DNA of 64,000 nucleotides from Erythrobacter sp047872805 (GCF_047872805.1 NZ_JBLQUK010000013.1:14048-78047); one strand, 5' to 3'. Numbered from the stretch's first letter, positions 26,724 through 35,599 are shown. Made by a program: numbers and translations. Notes: generated from the letters alone by a model not told the origin.

Positions 26724-27938
26724 TTAGGCCTTGAGCAATTCGGGTAAAGCCCCCGATACGCCGCGGGCCTCGTCCATGAAAAACGATTTGAGCATTGGTG
26801 TGCGCTGCACTGCCGCCATGCCGAACCGCCGCATAGCGCTGGCGGTTTTACCGGGGACGCCAAACAGCCGGGTCAGCCCGTCGGTGGCCAGCGCGACCAT
26901 GAAACTGTCGAGCCCGCGCCAATTTTCATAGCGTTTGAGCAATTGCGCATCGCCGGGGTCCAGCCCGATCCGCGCGCCATCGGCCAGCACCTCGACCAGC
27001 GCCGCCGCATCGCGCAGACCCAGGTTCAATCCCTGTCCCGCAATCGGGTGAATCCCATGCGCCGCATCGCCGATCAGCGCGAGTCGTTCGCCGGTGATCT
27101 TTGCCGTGTGGTGAAAGCCCAGCGGCCAGCTTGACCGCGCACCGACGCTGGTAACCTCGCCCAGAATATCGCCCATCCGTTTCTGCACTTCGGCCAGAAG
27201 CGCCCGGTCGCCCAGTTTCGTTACCGCCTTGCCGTCGGCCTCCGATACGGTCCACACCAGCGAGGATCGGTGCGTGCCATCGGCATCGTCGCGCATCGGC
27301 AATAGGGCAAAGGGGCCAGCGGGATAGAATATCTCCCACGCGACATTGTCATGTGGGCGCGAATGGGTCAGCCCGGCGATCACCGCGCGGTGTTTGTAAT
27401 CCCATTTGGCAATCGTGATCCCCGCCTGATCGCGGGTCGGCGATGCGCGCCCTTCGGCGGCGACCATCAACCGGCCCTTAAGCTTGCGCCCATCGGTGAG
27501 CACGGCGGCGACGCCGAATTCGCTGCGCTGACGTTCGGCGATCTCGGCCTTGGGCACCCAATTGATCAGCGGCTCTTCTCCTGCTGCCTCAAACAAGGCC
27601 AGCCGCAGGCGGCGGTTGGGGAACATCCGCCCCAGCGTCCCTTCGTCAGGGCCGGGGGTAAAATCGAGCCTGCCGGGGCGGTTCTGATCGGTCACCGCGA
27701 TGCTGGCGATGTCGCAGGCGAATTGTTCGAGGCTGTCTGCGATCCCGATATTGGTGAACAAATGCCAGCTTGCGGTGGAGATCGCGGTGGCGCGGTCGTC
27801 AAACCCCTCTGCGGTCAGCTCGGCGGGATCGGCGCGGTCGATCACATGGCTGGAAAGCCCCTGACGCGCGGCCGCCAGCGCCAGCGTCATGCCAACCAGC
27901 CCGCCGCCAAGGATCAGAAGATCGCGTGTGTCGTCCAT
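26724..27938 (-). CDS. UbiH/UbiF-family FAD-dependent ubiquinone biosynthesis hydroxylase
   Basis: The 404-residue flavoprotein monooxygenase starts with LLILGGGLVGMTLALAAA (FAD dinucleotide motif), followed by DDRATAIS, the ubiquinone-hydroxylase signature region, and GDAAHGIHPIAGQGLNLGLRD, the second FAD-binding motif. It belongs with UbiH/UbiF/UbiL/Coq6, which hydroxylate the aromatic ring of ubiquinone precursors; which carbon is hydroxylated cannot be decided here. The ATG at 27938 is chosen because the much longer open frame upstream runs antisense into the divergent DsbD-like gene and has no family match. Confidence 0.9.
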   Translation of the reverse strand: MDDTRDLLILGGGLVGMTLALAAARQGLSSHVIDRADPAELTAEGFDDRATAISTASWHLFTNIGIADSLEQFACDIASIAVTDQNRPGRLDFTPGPDEGTLGRMFPNRRLRLALFEAAGEEPLINWVPKAEIAERQRSEFGVAAVLTDGRKLKGRLMVAAEGRASPTRDQAGITIAKWDYKHRAVIAGLTHSRPHDNVAWEIFYPAGPFALLPMRDDADGTHRSSLVWTVSEADGKAVTKLGDRALLAEVQKRMGDILGEVTSVGARSSWPLGFHHTAKITGERLALIGDAAHGIHPIAGQGLNLGLRDAAALVEVLADGARIGLDPGDAQLLKRYENWRGLDSFMVALATDGLTRLFGVPGKTASAMRRFGMAAVQRTPMLKSFFMDEARGVSGALPELLKA

Positions 27939-28031
27939 ATAATTTCCGTAACCTCTATCGCGCCGTTTGCGAATATTGCCATGCATGCCTAGAGGTTCTG
28001 GCGTGTTCGAGGCAAGAATGTTCCCTATCTG

Positions 28032-30074
28032 ATGCGTCATTTCCTTGCATGGTTGATTGCGTGCGCTGCAATGCTGGCGTTGGGCACTCCTGCTGCGGCG
28101 CAGGATATTCCCGCATCGCCGCGCTATGGCAGCGCGAATATCGCCGCCGAATTGTTCGCGGAAGGAGATTTGCGCGCGGGCGAGACGCTCTGGCTGGCGC
28201 TGCGGTTTACCCCTTCGAGCGAGGAATGGCACGGCTATTGGTCGAACCCCGGTGATGCCGGGCAGGGAATGCAACTGGTCATTCCCGTCCCGGAGGGATG
28301 GACAGTGGGAGAGCCGGTCTATCCCGTCCCCGAAAGGCTGCTGATCAGCGGCCTGATGAACCACATTTACAAGGGCAGCTACACCGTGCTGGTCCCAGTT
28401 GAGGTCGGGGCGAGTGCTGGCACATTCGATATGGACGCGTTGACCGTCTATGCCGAATATCTTGCCTGCACGGACCGGATTTGTGTGCCGCAGGATGCGA
28501 TCCTGACCGCGCAGCCGGGCGGCGATTTTGCACGCTGGCGGGCCGAAATTGCGCCGTTGATCGATGCGCGGGCGCGGTTTGAAATTGCGGGCGATACTAT
28601 GCGCATCGCGGTGCCGCTTCCCGTTAGTGTAGTCCTTCCGCAGCCGCATGTGTTTGTCGCCAATCCGCAGCTGGCCGATTACGCCGTTCCGCAGACCTTT
28701 CGGCGGTCGGGCGACCTTTTGATCGCAGAGATTCCGCTCGATCAATATGGCACGGGTCAGGCAGATGCGCTGGCAGGTATTCTGGCCTTTGGCGATGGTC
28801 CGGGCGTGCGCTTTGTTGCGGGTCCGGGAGCGGTCCCGGCGGGTGGTGAGATTATTGCGGGGCCGGTGGGCGCAGTTACCCCGCCGCTATGGACGCTGAT
28901 CCTGGGCGCGCTGGCGGGCGGATTGCTGCTCAACATTATGCCCTGCGTGTTCCCGATCCTGAGCCTGAAAGCCTTGAGCCTCGCGCGGGCAGGCGGCAGC
29001 GAGTCGCAGGCGCGTTCCGAAGGGTTGGCCTATACCGCTGGGGTTGTGTTGGCCTGCGTGGCGCTGGGCGCGATCATGCTGGCCCTGCGTGCGGCGGGTG
29101 AGCAGGTCGGTTGGGCGTTTCAGTTGCAGGAACCGGGCGTGGTGGTCGCGCTGCTGGTGCTTGCAGTCCTGATAACCGCCAATTTCGCAGGCGTGTTTGA
29201 ATTGCCCTCGTTCAGCGTGACGAGCGGAGGCAAACCCGCCGGAGCCTTTGCCACCGGTCTGCTCGCCGCTTTTGTCGCCACGCCGTGCACGGGGCCGTTC
29301 ATGGCGGCGGCGCTAGGCGCAGCGTTGCTGCTGCCGGTGGGACAAGCGTTGCTGCTGTTTGCATTGCTGGGACTGGGGCTGGCCCTGCCGTTCCTATTGC
29401 TTGGCTTTATCCCGGCCTTGCGGCGGATGCTGCCCCGGCCCGGTGCATGGATGGAAAAGTTCAGGCGGATCATGGCGATCCCGATGGGCCTGACCGCGCT
29501 CGCGCTGATCTGGCTCACCGTGCAGATTGGCGGGCGCGGCTTTGCGCTGTTTGCGCTGGTTATGGTGTTCGGGATTGTGCTCGCGCTGTTCGTTGTGGGG
29601 CGCCTGCAACGTGCGGGGAAGCTGGCGTGGCCGGCCTTTGGCCTGATCGCGGCGCCGTTCCTGATTTTTGGAGCCTTTGCGCTCCCGTCCAGCTATAGTG
29701 CGGGCGGCGATGCCTCTCCCGCACAAAGCCTGCTTGCACCGCAGGAATTCTCTCGTGATGCGCTGGCCGCGGCGCGCGCGAGCGGTAAGCCGGTGTTCGT
29801 CTGGTTCACTGCCGATTGGTGCGTCACTTGCAAAGTCAATGAAAGCGTGGCGATCGAGCGCGAGGTGACCGCGCAGGCGTTTACGGATGCCGGTGTCATC
29901 GCCATGGTCGCCGACTGGACCTTGCGCGATGAGGAAATCACTGGGTTCCTGACGCAGCAGGGCGTCGCTGGAGTGCCGCTCTACCTGTGGTACGAACCGG
30001 GAGCAGAAGGCGAGCAATTGCCGCAGGTGCTCACCGCAGACATGCTGATTGAGCGGGCTTCGGCACCGCGTTAG
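28032..30074 (+). CDS. DsbD-like thiol:disulfide interchange protein
   Basis: The 680-residue protein has a signal peptide (LAWLIACAAMLALGTPAAA), an N-terminal periplasmic domain (about 25-270), eight or so membrane helices with the redox cysteines of MPCVFP (Cys305) and ATPCTGPF, and a C-terminal thioredoxin domain with WCVTC (Cys597 and Cys600). This is the three-part DsbD/ScsB organisation, which passes electrons from cytosolic thioredoxin to periplasmic thiols. The long N-terminal domain and its low similarity to DsbD-alpha suggest the ScsB type. Its stop overlaps the convergent lipoprotein stop by three bases. Confidence 0.88.
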   Translation: MRHFLAWLIACAAMLALGTPAAAQDIPASPRYGSANIAAELFAEGDLRAGETLWLALRFTPSSEEWHGYWSNPGDAGQGMQLVIPVPEGWTVGEPVYPVPERLLISGLMNHIYKGSYTVLVPVEVGASAGTFDMDALTVYAEYLACTDRICVPQDAILTAQPGGDFARWRAEIAPLIDARARFEIAGDTMRIAVPLPVSVVLPQPHVFVANPQLADYAVPQTFRRSGDLLIAEIPLDQYGTGQADALAGILAFGDGPGVRFVAGPGAVPAGGEIIAGPVGAVTPPLWTLILGALAGGLLLNIMPCVFPILSLKALSLARAGGSESQARSEGLAYTAGVVLACVALGAIMLALRAAGEQVGWAFQLQEPGVVVALLVLAVLITANFAGVFELPSFSVTSGGKPAGAFATGLLAAFVATPCTGPFMAAALGAALLLPVGQALLLFALLGLGLALPFLLLGFIPALRRMLPRPGAWMEKFRRIMAIPMGLTALALIWLTVQIGGRGFALFALVMVFGIVLALFVVGRLQRAGKLAWPAFGLIAAPFLIFGAFALPSSYSAGGDASPAQSLLAPQEFSRDALAAARASGKPVFVWFTADWCVTCKVNESVAIEREVTAQAFTDAGVIAMVADWTLRDEEITGFLTQQGVAGVPLYLWYEPGAEGEQLPQVLTADMLIERASAPR

Positions 30075-30607
30075 GCGCCCCGGCAGCGTTCGATCAATTC
30101 CATTGGCAATGTGCTGGGGTTGACGGTCACCATACCCGCGCCCGGCACCGTCACGGTCAATTGGCGCGGCCCGGCCAGCGGTTCCCACAAGGTCATGCCC
30201 GCAGGCGCGCGGCCCTGCCAGACGCTTGCGCCATTGACCTTTACAGCATCGACCGCGATCCGCCCGATATGGCCATTGCCCACCAGCGCCAGCAGCGCGC
30301 CCGCGCCGCTGTCGGCGGGACTGATCCGGGTGATTTGTAGCGCGGGAAGCTCCCCCGGTTCATCCAAACATTCCAGCGCGAGCAGCGCCGGATTGCCGGG
30401 GATGCCGTAAATCAGCCGCCCTGCATGCGCCGGGCTGTGGGCCCACACGGCCCCTTTGGTATCCGGCGAAGGCAGCGGCGCAGAGGCGAATGTCGGCTCA
30501 GCAGCGGGCGTCGCGCGGCGCAAATCCGCATCGGTGGGCGGCGGCTTGCAGGCGGCGATCGTTGCAGTCAGGGCGCATATTACAGCAGCAGCAATTGTCC
30601 GGTTCAT
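30071..30607 (-). CDS. Putative lipoprotein, unknown family
   Basis: The 178-residue product starts MNRTIAAAVICALTATIAAC, a signal peptide with lipobox IAAC at Cys20. The rest has a proline-rich linker, then a beta-rich domain with two cysteines (ALECLDEPG and ELIERCRG at the C-terminus). No family is recognised. The ATG at 30607 is chosen because it makes the signal peptide N-terminal. It is convergent with the DsbD-like gene and cotranscribed with, or shortly downstream of, the exported methyltransferase gene. Confidence 0.65.
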   Translation of the reverse strand: MNRTIAAAVICALTATIAACKPPPTDADLRRATPAAEPTFASAPLPSPDTKGAVWAHSPAHAGRLIYGIPGNPALLALECLDEPGELPALQITRISPADSGAGALLALVGNGHIGRIAVDAVKVNGASVWQGRAPAGMTLWEPLAGPRQLTVTVPGAGMVTVNPSTLPMELIERCRGA

Positions 30608-30672
30608 AGCCGCGCCATGGCACAGTTGCAGATGCAGGAACATGCGGCAGCGCTGGGCTATCCGCAATCCGA

Positions 30673-31491
30673 TCAGTCTGCGGCGGGCTTTACGAACTTC
30701 ATGACAAATCGATCAGTGTTGCCGCGAATGCCCGGAGCGAACACGCTGACCGAAAGATCATCATCGGGATTGGCCAACAGGTCGCTTTGATCCGCCAGCA
30801 CGAAACCGGCGCGTTCGAAATCGGCGCGCACCACGGCTGGGTCGATCCGGTGGGTCTTGTCCACCCCTTCGCGTGTGTCGCCGGGCGCGCCCGTGTGGTC
30901 GATAATTCCGACAATCCCGCCCAGTTTCATCGACGTATAGAGCGCTGCGACAAAGGTGTCAGGATCGGTAAAGGGCACGCTGTATTGCTCGGAAACCCAG
31001 TAGAGGTCATGGTAATTGAGGCTCATGATCGCGAAGTCGAAACTGCTCGCCTGATAGGTGAAGGCTTCGAAAGGATAGTGAACCAACGAGACACCCGGCG
31101 CTCGTTCGCTCAGAGCGTTCCAAGCTGCGTCTGCTGCTTCTCCGCCGCGAAATTGCTGCGGTTGCAACGCCGCGACCGAACCGGATGGTGCGACAACATG
31201 CGCCATGATTTCGGACCAGTATCCTTCGCCGGGGATCAGGTCAGCTGCTGCCATGCCGGGTTTGAGGCCGAGGAATGCGAGCACTTCGGCAGGCTTGCGC
31301 CCTTCGTCCAACGCGCGCGCCTCTGCGGGCCGGTCAGGCGCGGCGACAGCGGCGTGTATGGCGTGGACTTGCGGGGTGTGTTCGGCGTGTGCGGAGTGCG
31401 CAGAGTGATCGGCTTGGCTCTGCGCCAATACGGCCCCGCCGCCAAGAGCGAGGGCGGATCCGGTGAAAAGTGCGAGCATGGTGCGGTTCAT
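30673..31491 (-). CDS. Exported class I methyltransferase-like protein
   Basis: The 272-residue product has a signal peptide (MLALFTGSALALGGGAVLAQ) and then a histidine-rich segment with alternating His (about residues 25-50). The main domain has a SAM-methyltransferase-like fold: VLAFLGLKPGMAAADLIPGEGYWSEI resembles motif I, and ALYTSMKLGGIVGIIDH the later strand. It belongs to a known group of secreted 'class I SAM-dependent methyltransferase' proteins of unknown role; SAM in the periplasm is unexpected, so catalytic activity is uncertain. GGGGAG sits eight bases before the ATG at 31491. Confidence 0.75.
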   Translation of the reverse strand: MNRTMLALFTGSALALGGGAVLAQSQADHSAHSAHAEHTPQVHAIHAAVAAPDRPAEARALDEGRKPAEVLAFLGLKPGMAAADLIPGEGYWSEIMAHVVAPSGSVAALQPQQFRGGEAADAAWNALSERAPGVSLVHYPFEAFTYQASSFDFAIMSLNYHDLYWVSEQYSVPFTDPDTFVAALYTSMKLGGIVGIIDHTGAPGDTREGVDKTHRIDPAVVRADFERAGFVLADQSDLLANPDDDLSVSVFAPGIRGNTDRFVMKFVKPAAD

Positions 31492-31594
31492 GGCTGATTC
31501 TCCCCTTTTCACAGACAAAACGCGCGCGCGGCAAGCGAGACAAGTAGCCTACGATGAAGAACTTTGGCGCTCGACCAACGGCCTTGGTGGGCGT

Positions 31595-31879
31595 TCAGGC
31601 GGCGCGGGGTTGCACGGTTAATTGCAGGCCCAGCGCGTCCAACACACCTAGTAGGGTTTCCAGAGTTGGGTTCCCATCTTCCGATAAAGCGCGATAGAGA
31701 GCCTGACGACCGAGGCCCGATTTTTGAGCGATCTCGCTCATGCCCTTCGACCGCGCGACATCACCCAGCGCTCGAGCTATGTACTTGGGATCATTCCCCT
31801 CCATCGCTGCTTCGAGATAATAGAGGATATCCTCCTCCGTCTCGAGGTAATTGGCTGGGTCAAACGGGCGAAGCTCCAT
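31595..31879 (-). CDS. Antitoxin of HigA-like addiction module family
   Basis: The 94-residue protein has a C-terminal helix-turn-helix (about residues 45-80, with SEIAQKSGLGRQALYRALS) followed by GNPTLETLLGVLDALGLQL. This is the pattern of the 'addiction module antidote protein' XRE-like family. Its ATG overlaps the last 20 bases of the toxin gene, giving the toxin-first order typical of HigBA. It should bind and neutralise the toxin and repress the shared promoter. Confidence 0.87.
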   Translation of the reverse strand: MELRPFDPANYLETEEDILYYLEAAMEGNDPKYIARALGDVARSKGMSEIAQKSGLGRQALYRALSEDGNPTLETLLGVLDALGLQLTVQPRAA

Positions 31880-32165
31880 CGGCGCTCTCGATCTCTTCCT
31901 TTAGCCGCTTTGCCTTGGCAATGTCGGCATTCTGCGTTCGCTTGTCGCCTCCGCACAGGAGAATGACAAGCTCTTTGCCTCGCTGGAAGAGATGCACCCG
32001 GTAGCCTGGCCCATAGTCGATGCGAAGTTCGAAGACCCCGTCCTTTACAGACTTGTGATCGCCGGAATTTCCATCGGCGAGGCGGACAAGGCGCATCACG
32101 ATCTTCGCGCGCGCCCGCCGGTCTCGCAAAGAGTCAAGCCAATCCGAGAAGACCGGGGTTTCCAC
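31860..32165 (-). CDS. RelE/HigB-like toxin (addiction module killer protein)
   Basis: About 101 residues from a GTG at 32165 (VETPVFSDWLDSLRDRRARAKIVMRL). The family features are the basic RDRRARAKI helix, FELRIDYGPGYRVHLF and LILLCGGDKRTQ..DI..A, as in phage Gp49/HigB-like mRNA interferases, which cleave mRNA at the ribosome. I place the start at 32165 because a promoter with an overlapping inverted repeat lies at 32184-32212, inside the longer open frame that reaches 32225, and 100 residues is the usual family length. The ribosome-binding site is weak. Confidence 0.82.
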   Translation of the reverse strand: METPVFSDWLDSLRDRRARAKIVMRLVRLADGNSGDHKSVKDGVFELRIDYGPGYRVHLFQRGKELVILLCGGDKRTQNADIAKAKRLKEEIESADGASPV

Positions 32166-32183
32166 CAGCTCGTAGGCTTGTCC

Positions 32184-32212
32184 CTTATGGGGGACATTTG
32201 ACGTCCCGTCAA
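32184..32212 (-). promoter_or_regulatory. Toxin-antitoxin promoter with overlapping operator
   Basis: On the minus strand, TTGACG (32212-32207) and CATAAG (32189-32184) are separated by exactly 17 bases, a good vegetative promoter. The -35 box is one arm of a perfect inverted repeat TTGACG-N3-CGTCAA (32198-32212), well placed for autorepression by the antitoxin complex. Transcription would start about 10-15 bases before the GTG at 32165. Confidence 0.6.
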
Positions 32213-32221
32213 CTTGGCCCG

Positions 32222-32692
32222 TCACCTGAGTTCATCCAATCGAACCCAATCGTCGCTATCGGGTAATTTGCCGAACCAAAAGCGCCACCCATTTACGTTC
32301 GTACCGGAAATCGCGCTTGCCGCATCTGACGGGCTGGAGCGCACAACGCCATTCTGATCAACCCAACGACCGTCTCTGATTTCCGATTTGTACTGCACGC
32401 CTTTATATGTGGCTCGAAATAACGTACCCTCAGGAAAAATGAACCCGTTGAAAATAGCGGACGTTCCAGAGACGGAAGAGGCACCGCTATTACTGCCAGA
32501 AAGACTGCGAGCGGCAGAACGGCTGCCTGACCGACTCTTCTGCCGATTGGGCGAGCCTCCGTACCGCTCCGGGCCACTGCTATCCATGGGCAGCCGCAAG
32601 ATACTGCGTAGCACGTCATTGTAGCTGTCCGCTTCTGATGTTCTTAGTGCGGTGAGAGCCTTGAAAACCTCAAAATCAATATCAATCTGCAT
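32222..32692 (-). CDS. SeqA-N-like/RAMA domain protein
   Basis: The 156-residue protein has an N-terminal 35-residue segment (MQIDIDFEVFKALTAL...YNDVLRSIL) like the ribbon-helix-helix oligomerisation part of SeqA. A Ser/Arg-rich linker follows, then a C-terminal domain with FRATYKGVQYKSEI, GRWVDQNGVVRSSPSDAASAI and NGWRFWFG, the pattern of the RAMA (restriction enzyme adenine methylase associated) domain. RAMA domains are proposed to recognise modified DNA. A palindrome repeat just upstream may be its own operator. The protein sits in the small accessory patch together with the toxin-antitoxin pair. Confidence 0.7.
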   Translation of the reverse strand: MQIDIDFEVFKALTALRTSEADSYNDVLRSILRLPMDSSGPERYGGSPNRQKSRSGSRSAARSLSGSNSGASSVSGTSAIFNGFIFPEGTLFRATYKGVQYKSEIRDGRWVDQNGVVRSSPSDAASAISGTNVNGWRFWFGKLPDSDDWVRLDELR

Positions 32693-32702
32693 TTGCGCAC
32701 CT

Positions 32703-32719
32703 ATCTATCTTAGATAGAT
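32703..32719. promoter_or_regulatory. Palindrome ATCTATC-TTA-GATAGAT, candidate autoregulatory operator
   Basis: A perfect 7-bp inverted repeat with a 3-base centre lies 11 bases upstream of the RAMA-protein start, and a further TAGATAG copy follows at 32720-32726. The protein's N-terminus resembles a DNA-binding ribbon-helix-helix, so self-regulation is plausible. Confidence 0.5.
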
Positions 32720-32750
32720 TAGATAGAACACGACCCAGAAAGAGTCAACC

Positions 32751-34943
32751 CTAAGCCTTCCCACCCATACGCTTCGCCCGCACCTTCCCATACCGCGTCT
32801 TGCGCGTCCCCGGCTTGCCCTCGTTGCTCCGCCCGACAATCGGCGCACGTTTCTCGCCATCCGGGATGCCGAGTTCATCCGCCTCCAGCCGCCGGATTTC
32901 ATCGCGCAATCTGCCGGCTTCCTCGAATTCGAGGTTGGCCGCCGCGTCGCGCATGCGTTTTTCGAGGTCTTCGATATAGGCCCGCAGATTGTGGCCAACC
33001 AGATTGTTGACCCCATCCTCGATCTCGACCGTCACGCTGTCCTGCGAAGCGGTGTGGGCGACGATGTCCTGAATATTGCGCTTGATCGTGGTCGGGGTGA
33101 TGCCGTTTGCCTCGTTATAGGCTTGCTGCTTTTCACGGCGGCGGTCGGTTTCGGCCATTGCGCGTTCCATGCTGCCGGTGATCCGGTCGGCATATAGGAT
33201 CACGCGGCCATCGACATTGCGCGCGGCGCGCCCGATGGTTTGCACCAGCGAGGTTTCGCTGCGCAGAAAGCCTTCCTTGTCCGCGTCCAGAATGCACACC
33301 AGCCCGCATTCGGGAATGTCGAGCCCCTCGCGCAGCAGGTTGATCCCCACCAGCACATCATAGACGCCCATCCGCAGGTCGCGGATCAGCTCGATGCGTT
33401 CCAGCGTTTCGACGTCTGAGTGCATATATCGCACCCGCACTCCCGCCTCGTGCATGAATTCGGTGAGGTCTTCGGCCATGCGCTTGGTCAAAGTGGTGAC
33501 CAGCGTGCGGTAACCCTGCTTTGCGGTGGCGAGGCATTGCTGGATGCAATCCTGCACCTGATCCTCGACCGGGCGGATTTCGACCGGCGGGTCGATCAGG
33601 CCGGTGGGGCGGATAACCTGTTCGGCGAACACGCCGCCGGTCTGCTCCATTTCCCAATTGCCCGGCGTGGCGCTGACCGCAAAAGTCTGCGGGCGCATCG
33701 CGTCCCATTCGTTGAAACGCAAAGGGCGGTTGTCGATGCACGAGGGCAGGCGAAAGCCATATTCCGCCAGCGTGATCTTGCGGCGGTGGTCGCCTTTGGA
33801 CATGGCACCGATCTGCGGCACGGTCTGGTGGCTTTCATCGACAAACAGCAGCGCGTTTTCGGGGAGATATTCGAACAAGGTTGGCGGCGGTTCGCCGGGC
33901 AAGCGTCCGGTGAGGAAGCGCGAATAATTCTCGATCCCCGCGCAGCTGCCGGTTGCGGCGATCATTTCTAGGTCAAAGTGGGTGCGCTGCTCCAGCCGTT
34001 GATGTTCCAGCAGCTTGCCTTCGGCTTCGAGCTCCTTCAGTCGCTCGGCCAGCTCGAATTTGATCGCTTCGGCGGCCTGTTTCATGGTCGGGCCGGGGGT
34101 GACATAATGCGAATTGGCATAGACGCGCACCTTGTCCAGCACCGCGCCTTTCTTGCCCGTCAGCGGATCAAATTCGGCGATTTCTTCGATCTCGTCGCCG
34201 AAAAACCCGATCCGCCACGCCATGTCCTCGTAATGGCTGGGGAACACCTCCAGGCTGTCGCCGCGCACACGAAAACACCCGCGTGTAAAGGCGGTGTCGT
34301 TGCGCTTATATTGCAACGCGACCAGCTTGCGTATCAATTCGCGCTGATCGACTACGTCGCCCATCTTGATGTCGAAAATCATCGCGGAATAGGTCTCAAC
34401 CGATCCGATGCCATACAGACATGACACCGAAGCCACGATAATCACGTCGTCGCGTTCGAGCAGCGCGCGGGTGGCCGAATGGCGCATCCGGTCGATCGCC
34501 TCGTTCACGCTCGACTCCTTCTCGATATAAGTGTCGGAGCGCGGGACATAGGCCTCGGGCTGGTAATAGTCGTAATAGCTCACGAAATATTCGACCGCGT
34601 TTTCGGGAAAGAAGCTTTTGAATTCGCCATAGAGCTGCGCGGCGAGGATCTTGTTGGGGGCAAGGATCAGCGCGGGGCGCTGCAATGTGTCAATCACCTT
34701 GGCCATGGTGAAAGTCTTGCCCGAGCCGGTCACGCCGAGCAGCGTCTGGGTCTTTTCTCCAGCCTGCGCGCCTGCAACCAATTCGGCGATTGCGGTTGGC
34801 TGATCGCCTGCAGGCTCATATTCGGACACCAGTTTGAACGGTCGCCCCGGCATGGATTTTTCCGGGCGGTGGGGGCGGTGCGGGACGAAATCTTCGCCGG
34901 TCTCTGGCTCTGCCAGTCCGCGCCTGATGATTAGCTCTGACAT
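32751..34943 (-). CDS. uvrB: UvrABC excision nuclease subunit B
   Basis: The 730-residue helicase-like repair protein contains Walker A GVTGSGKTFTM, the beta-hairpin region YYDYYQPEAYVPRSDTYIEK, the DESH box (FVDESHQTVPQ), motif VI and a C-terminal UvrC-binding UVR motif (YIEDLEKRMRDAAANLEFEEAGRLRDE spans about 660-690). The extra N-terminal 30 residues with HRPHRPEKS are usual in alphaproteobacterial UvrB. It verifies DNA damage in nucleotide-excision repair. It is the first gene after the accessory patch and is divergent from the DUF3617 lipoprotein gene. Confidence 0.97.
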   Translation of the reverse strand: MSELIIRRGLAEPETGEDFVPHRPHRPEKSMPGRPFKLVSEYEPAGDQPTAIAELVAGAQAGEKTQTLLGVTGSGKTFTMAKVIDTLQRPALILAPNKILAAQLYGEFKSFFPENAVEYFVSYYDYYQPEAYVPRSDTYIEKESSVNEAIDRMRHSATRALLERDDVIIVASVSCLYGIGSVETYSAMIFDIKMGDVVDQRELIRKLVALQYKRNDTAFTRGCFRVRGDSLEVFPSHYEDMAWRIGFFGDEIEEIAEFDPLTGKKGAVLDKVRVYANSHYVTPGPTMKQAAEAIKFELAERLKELEAEGKLLEHQRLEQRTHFDLEMIAATGSCAGIENYSRFLTGRLPGEPPPTLFEYLPENALLFVDESHQTVPQIGAMSKGDHRRKITLAEYGFRLPSCIDNRPLRFNEWDAMRPQTFAVSATPGNWEMEQTGGVFAEQVIRPTGLIDPPVEIRPVEDQVQDCIQQCLATAKQGYRTLVTTLTKRMAEDLTEFMHEAGVRVRYMHSDVETLERIELIRDLRMGVYDVLVGINLLREGLDIPECGLVCILDADKEGFLRSETSLVQTIGRAARNVDGRVILYADRITGSMERAMAETDRRREKQQAYNEANGITPTTIKRNIQDIVAHTASQDSVTVEIEDGVNNLVGHNLRAYIEDLEKRMRDAAANLEFEEAGRLRDEIRRLEADELGIPDGEKRAPIVGRSNEGKPGTRKTRYGKVRAKRMGGKA

Positions 34944-35029
34944 GTTGCGGGATATGGCGTGATGATTGGCGGTTGTGAAGCACCGCTGCTGTGTTTAGCC
35001 TGAGCGCGGGTTCATGGGAGATATTTGCG

Positions 35030-35599
35030 ATGAAGATTTGTTTGACAAATTCCGCGACGGCGCTCGGGCTGGCGCTGGCGCTCTCCGCTTGTGGCGGCGG
35101 CACCGGTGACGCCGATGCTGACGGCGACGGCACAATCACTCAGGATGAGGTCAACGCGGCGGTTGCCGATGTCAGCATCAATCCGGGCAATTGGGAAAAC
35201 ACGGTCGAATTTGTCGATGTGGAACTCGACGAAGCGGCGCTGCCGCCAGAGGCACGCGGGTTTATCGGGCCAGTGCTTGAATCGATGAAGGGTCAGGTCA
35301 ACACCACGCAAAGCTGCGTCACACCTGAACAGGCGGCCCGGCCCGAAGCCGAGATGTTTTCAGGCAACGATAACGCCAATTGCGAATATGATCGCTTTTC
35401 GTTTTCAGGCGGCACTATCGACATGGCGATGACCTGCAACGATCCTGCCTCGGGTAAGGCCACGATCACCAGCACCGGGACCTACACGGCAGATGATTAT
35501 GCGATGGATATGACCATCGCCATGGAAGGGACGGAAATGGGCGCAATGAAAATCACCGCCAGCAGCAAGGGCAAACGCACGGGCGAATGCGCCAACTAG
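35030..35599 (+). CDS. DUF3617-type lipoprotein with EF-hand loop
   Basis: The 189-residue product has a lipoprotein signal ending LSAC (about residue 20). Immediately after comes a canonical 12-residue EF-hand calcium loop, DADGDGTITQDE, with all the ligand positions. The rest matches the DUF3617 family: PGNWENTVEFVDVEL, the paired cysteines in TTQSCVTPEQA and NANCEYDRF, and a beta-strand tail. The function is unknown; it is probably an outer-membrane-attached periplasmic protein. The ATG at 35030 follows GGGAG. A strong terminator follows at 35624-35658. Confidence 0.8.
   Translation: MKICLTNSATALGLALALSACGGGTGDADADGDGTITQDEVNAAVADVSINPGNWENTVEFVDVELDEAALPPEARGFIGPVLESMKGQVNTTQSCVTPEQAARPEAEMFSGNDNANCEYDRFSFSGGTIDMAMTCNDPASGKATITSTGTYTADDYAMDMTIAMEGTEMGAMKITASSKGKRTGECAN

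Noticed and set aside
27939..28745. Long minus-strand extension of the UbiH-type gene
   Set aside because: It lies antisense to the DsbD-like gene and lacks family similarity; the FAD motif begins right after ATG 27938.
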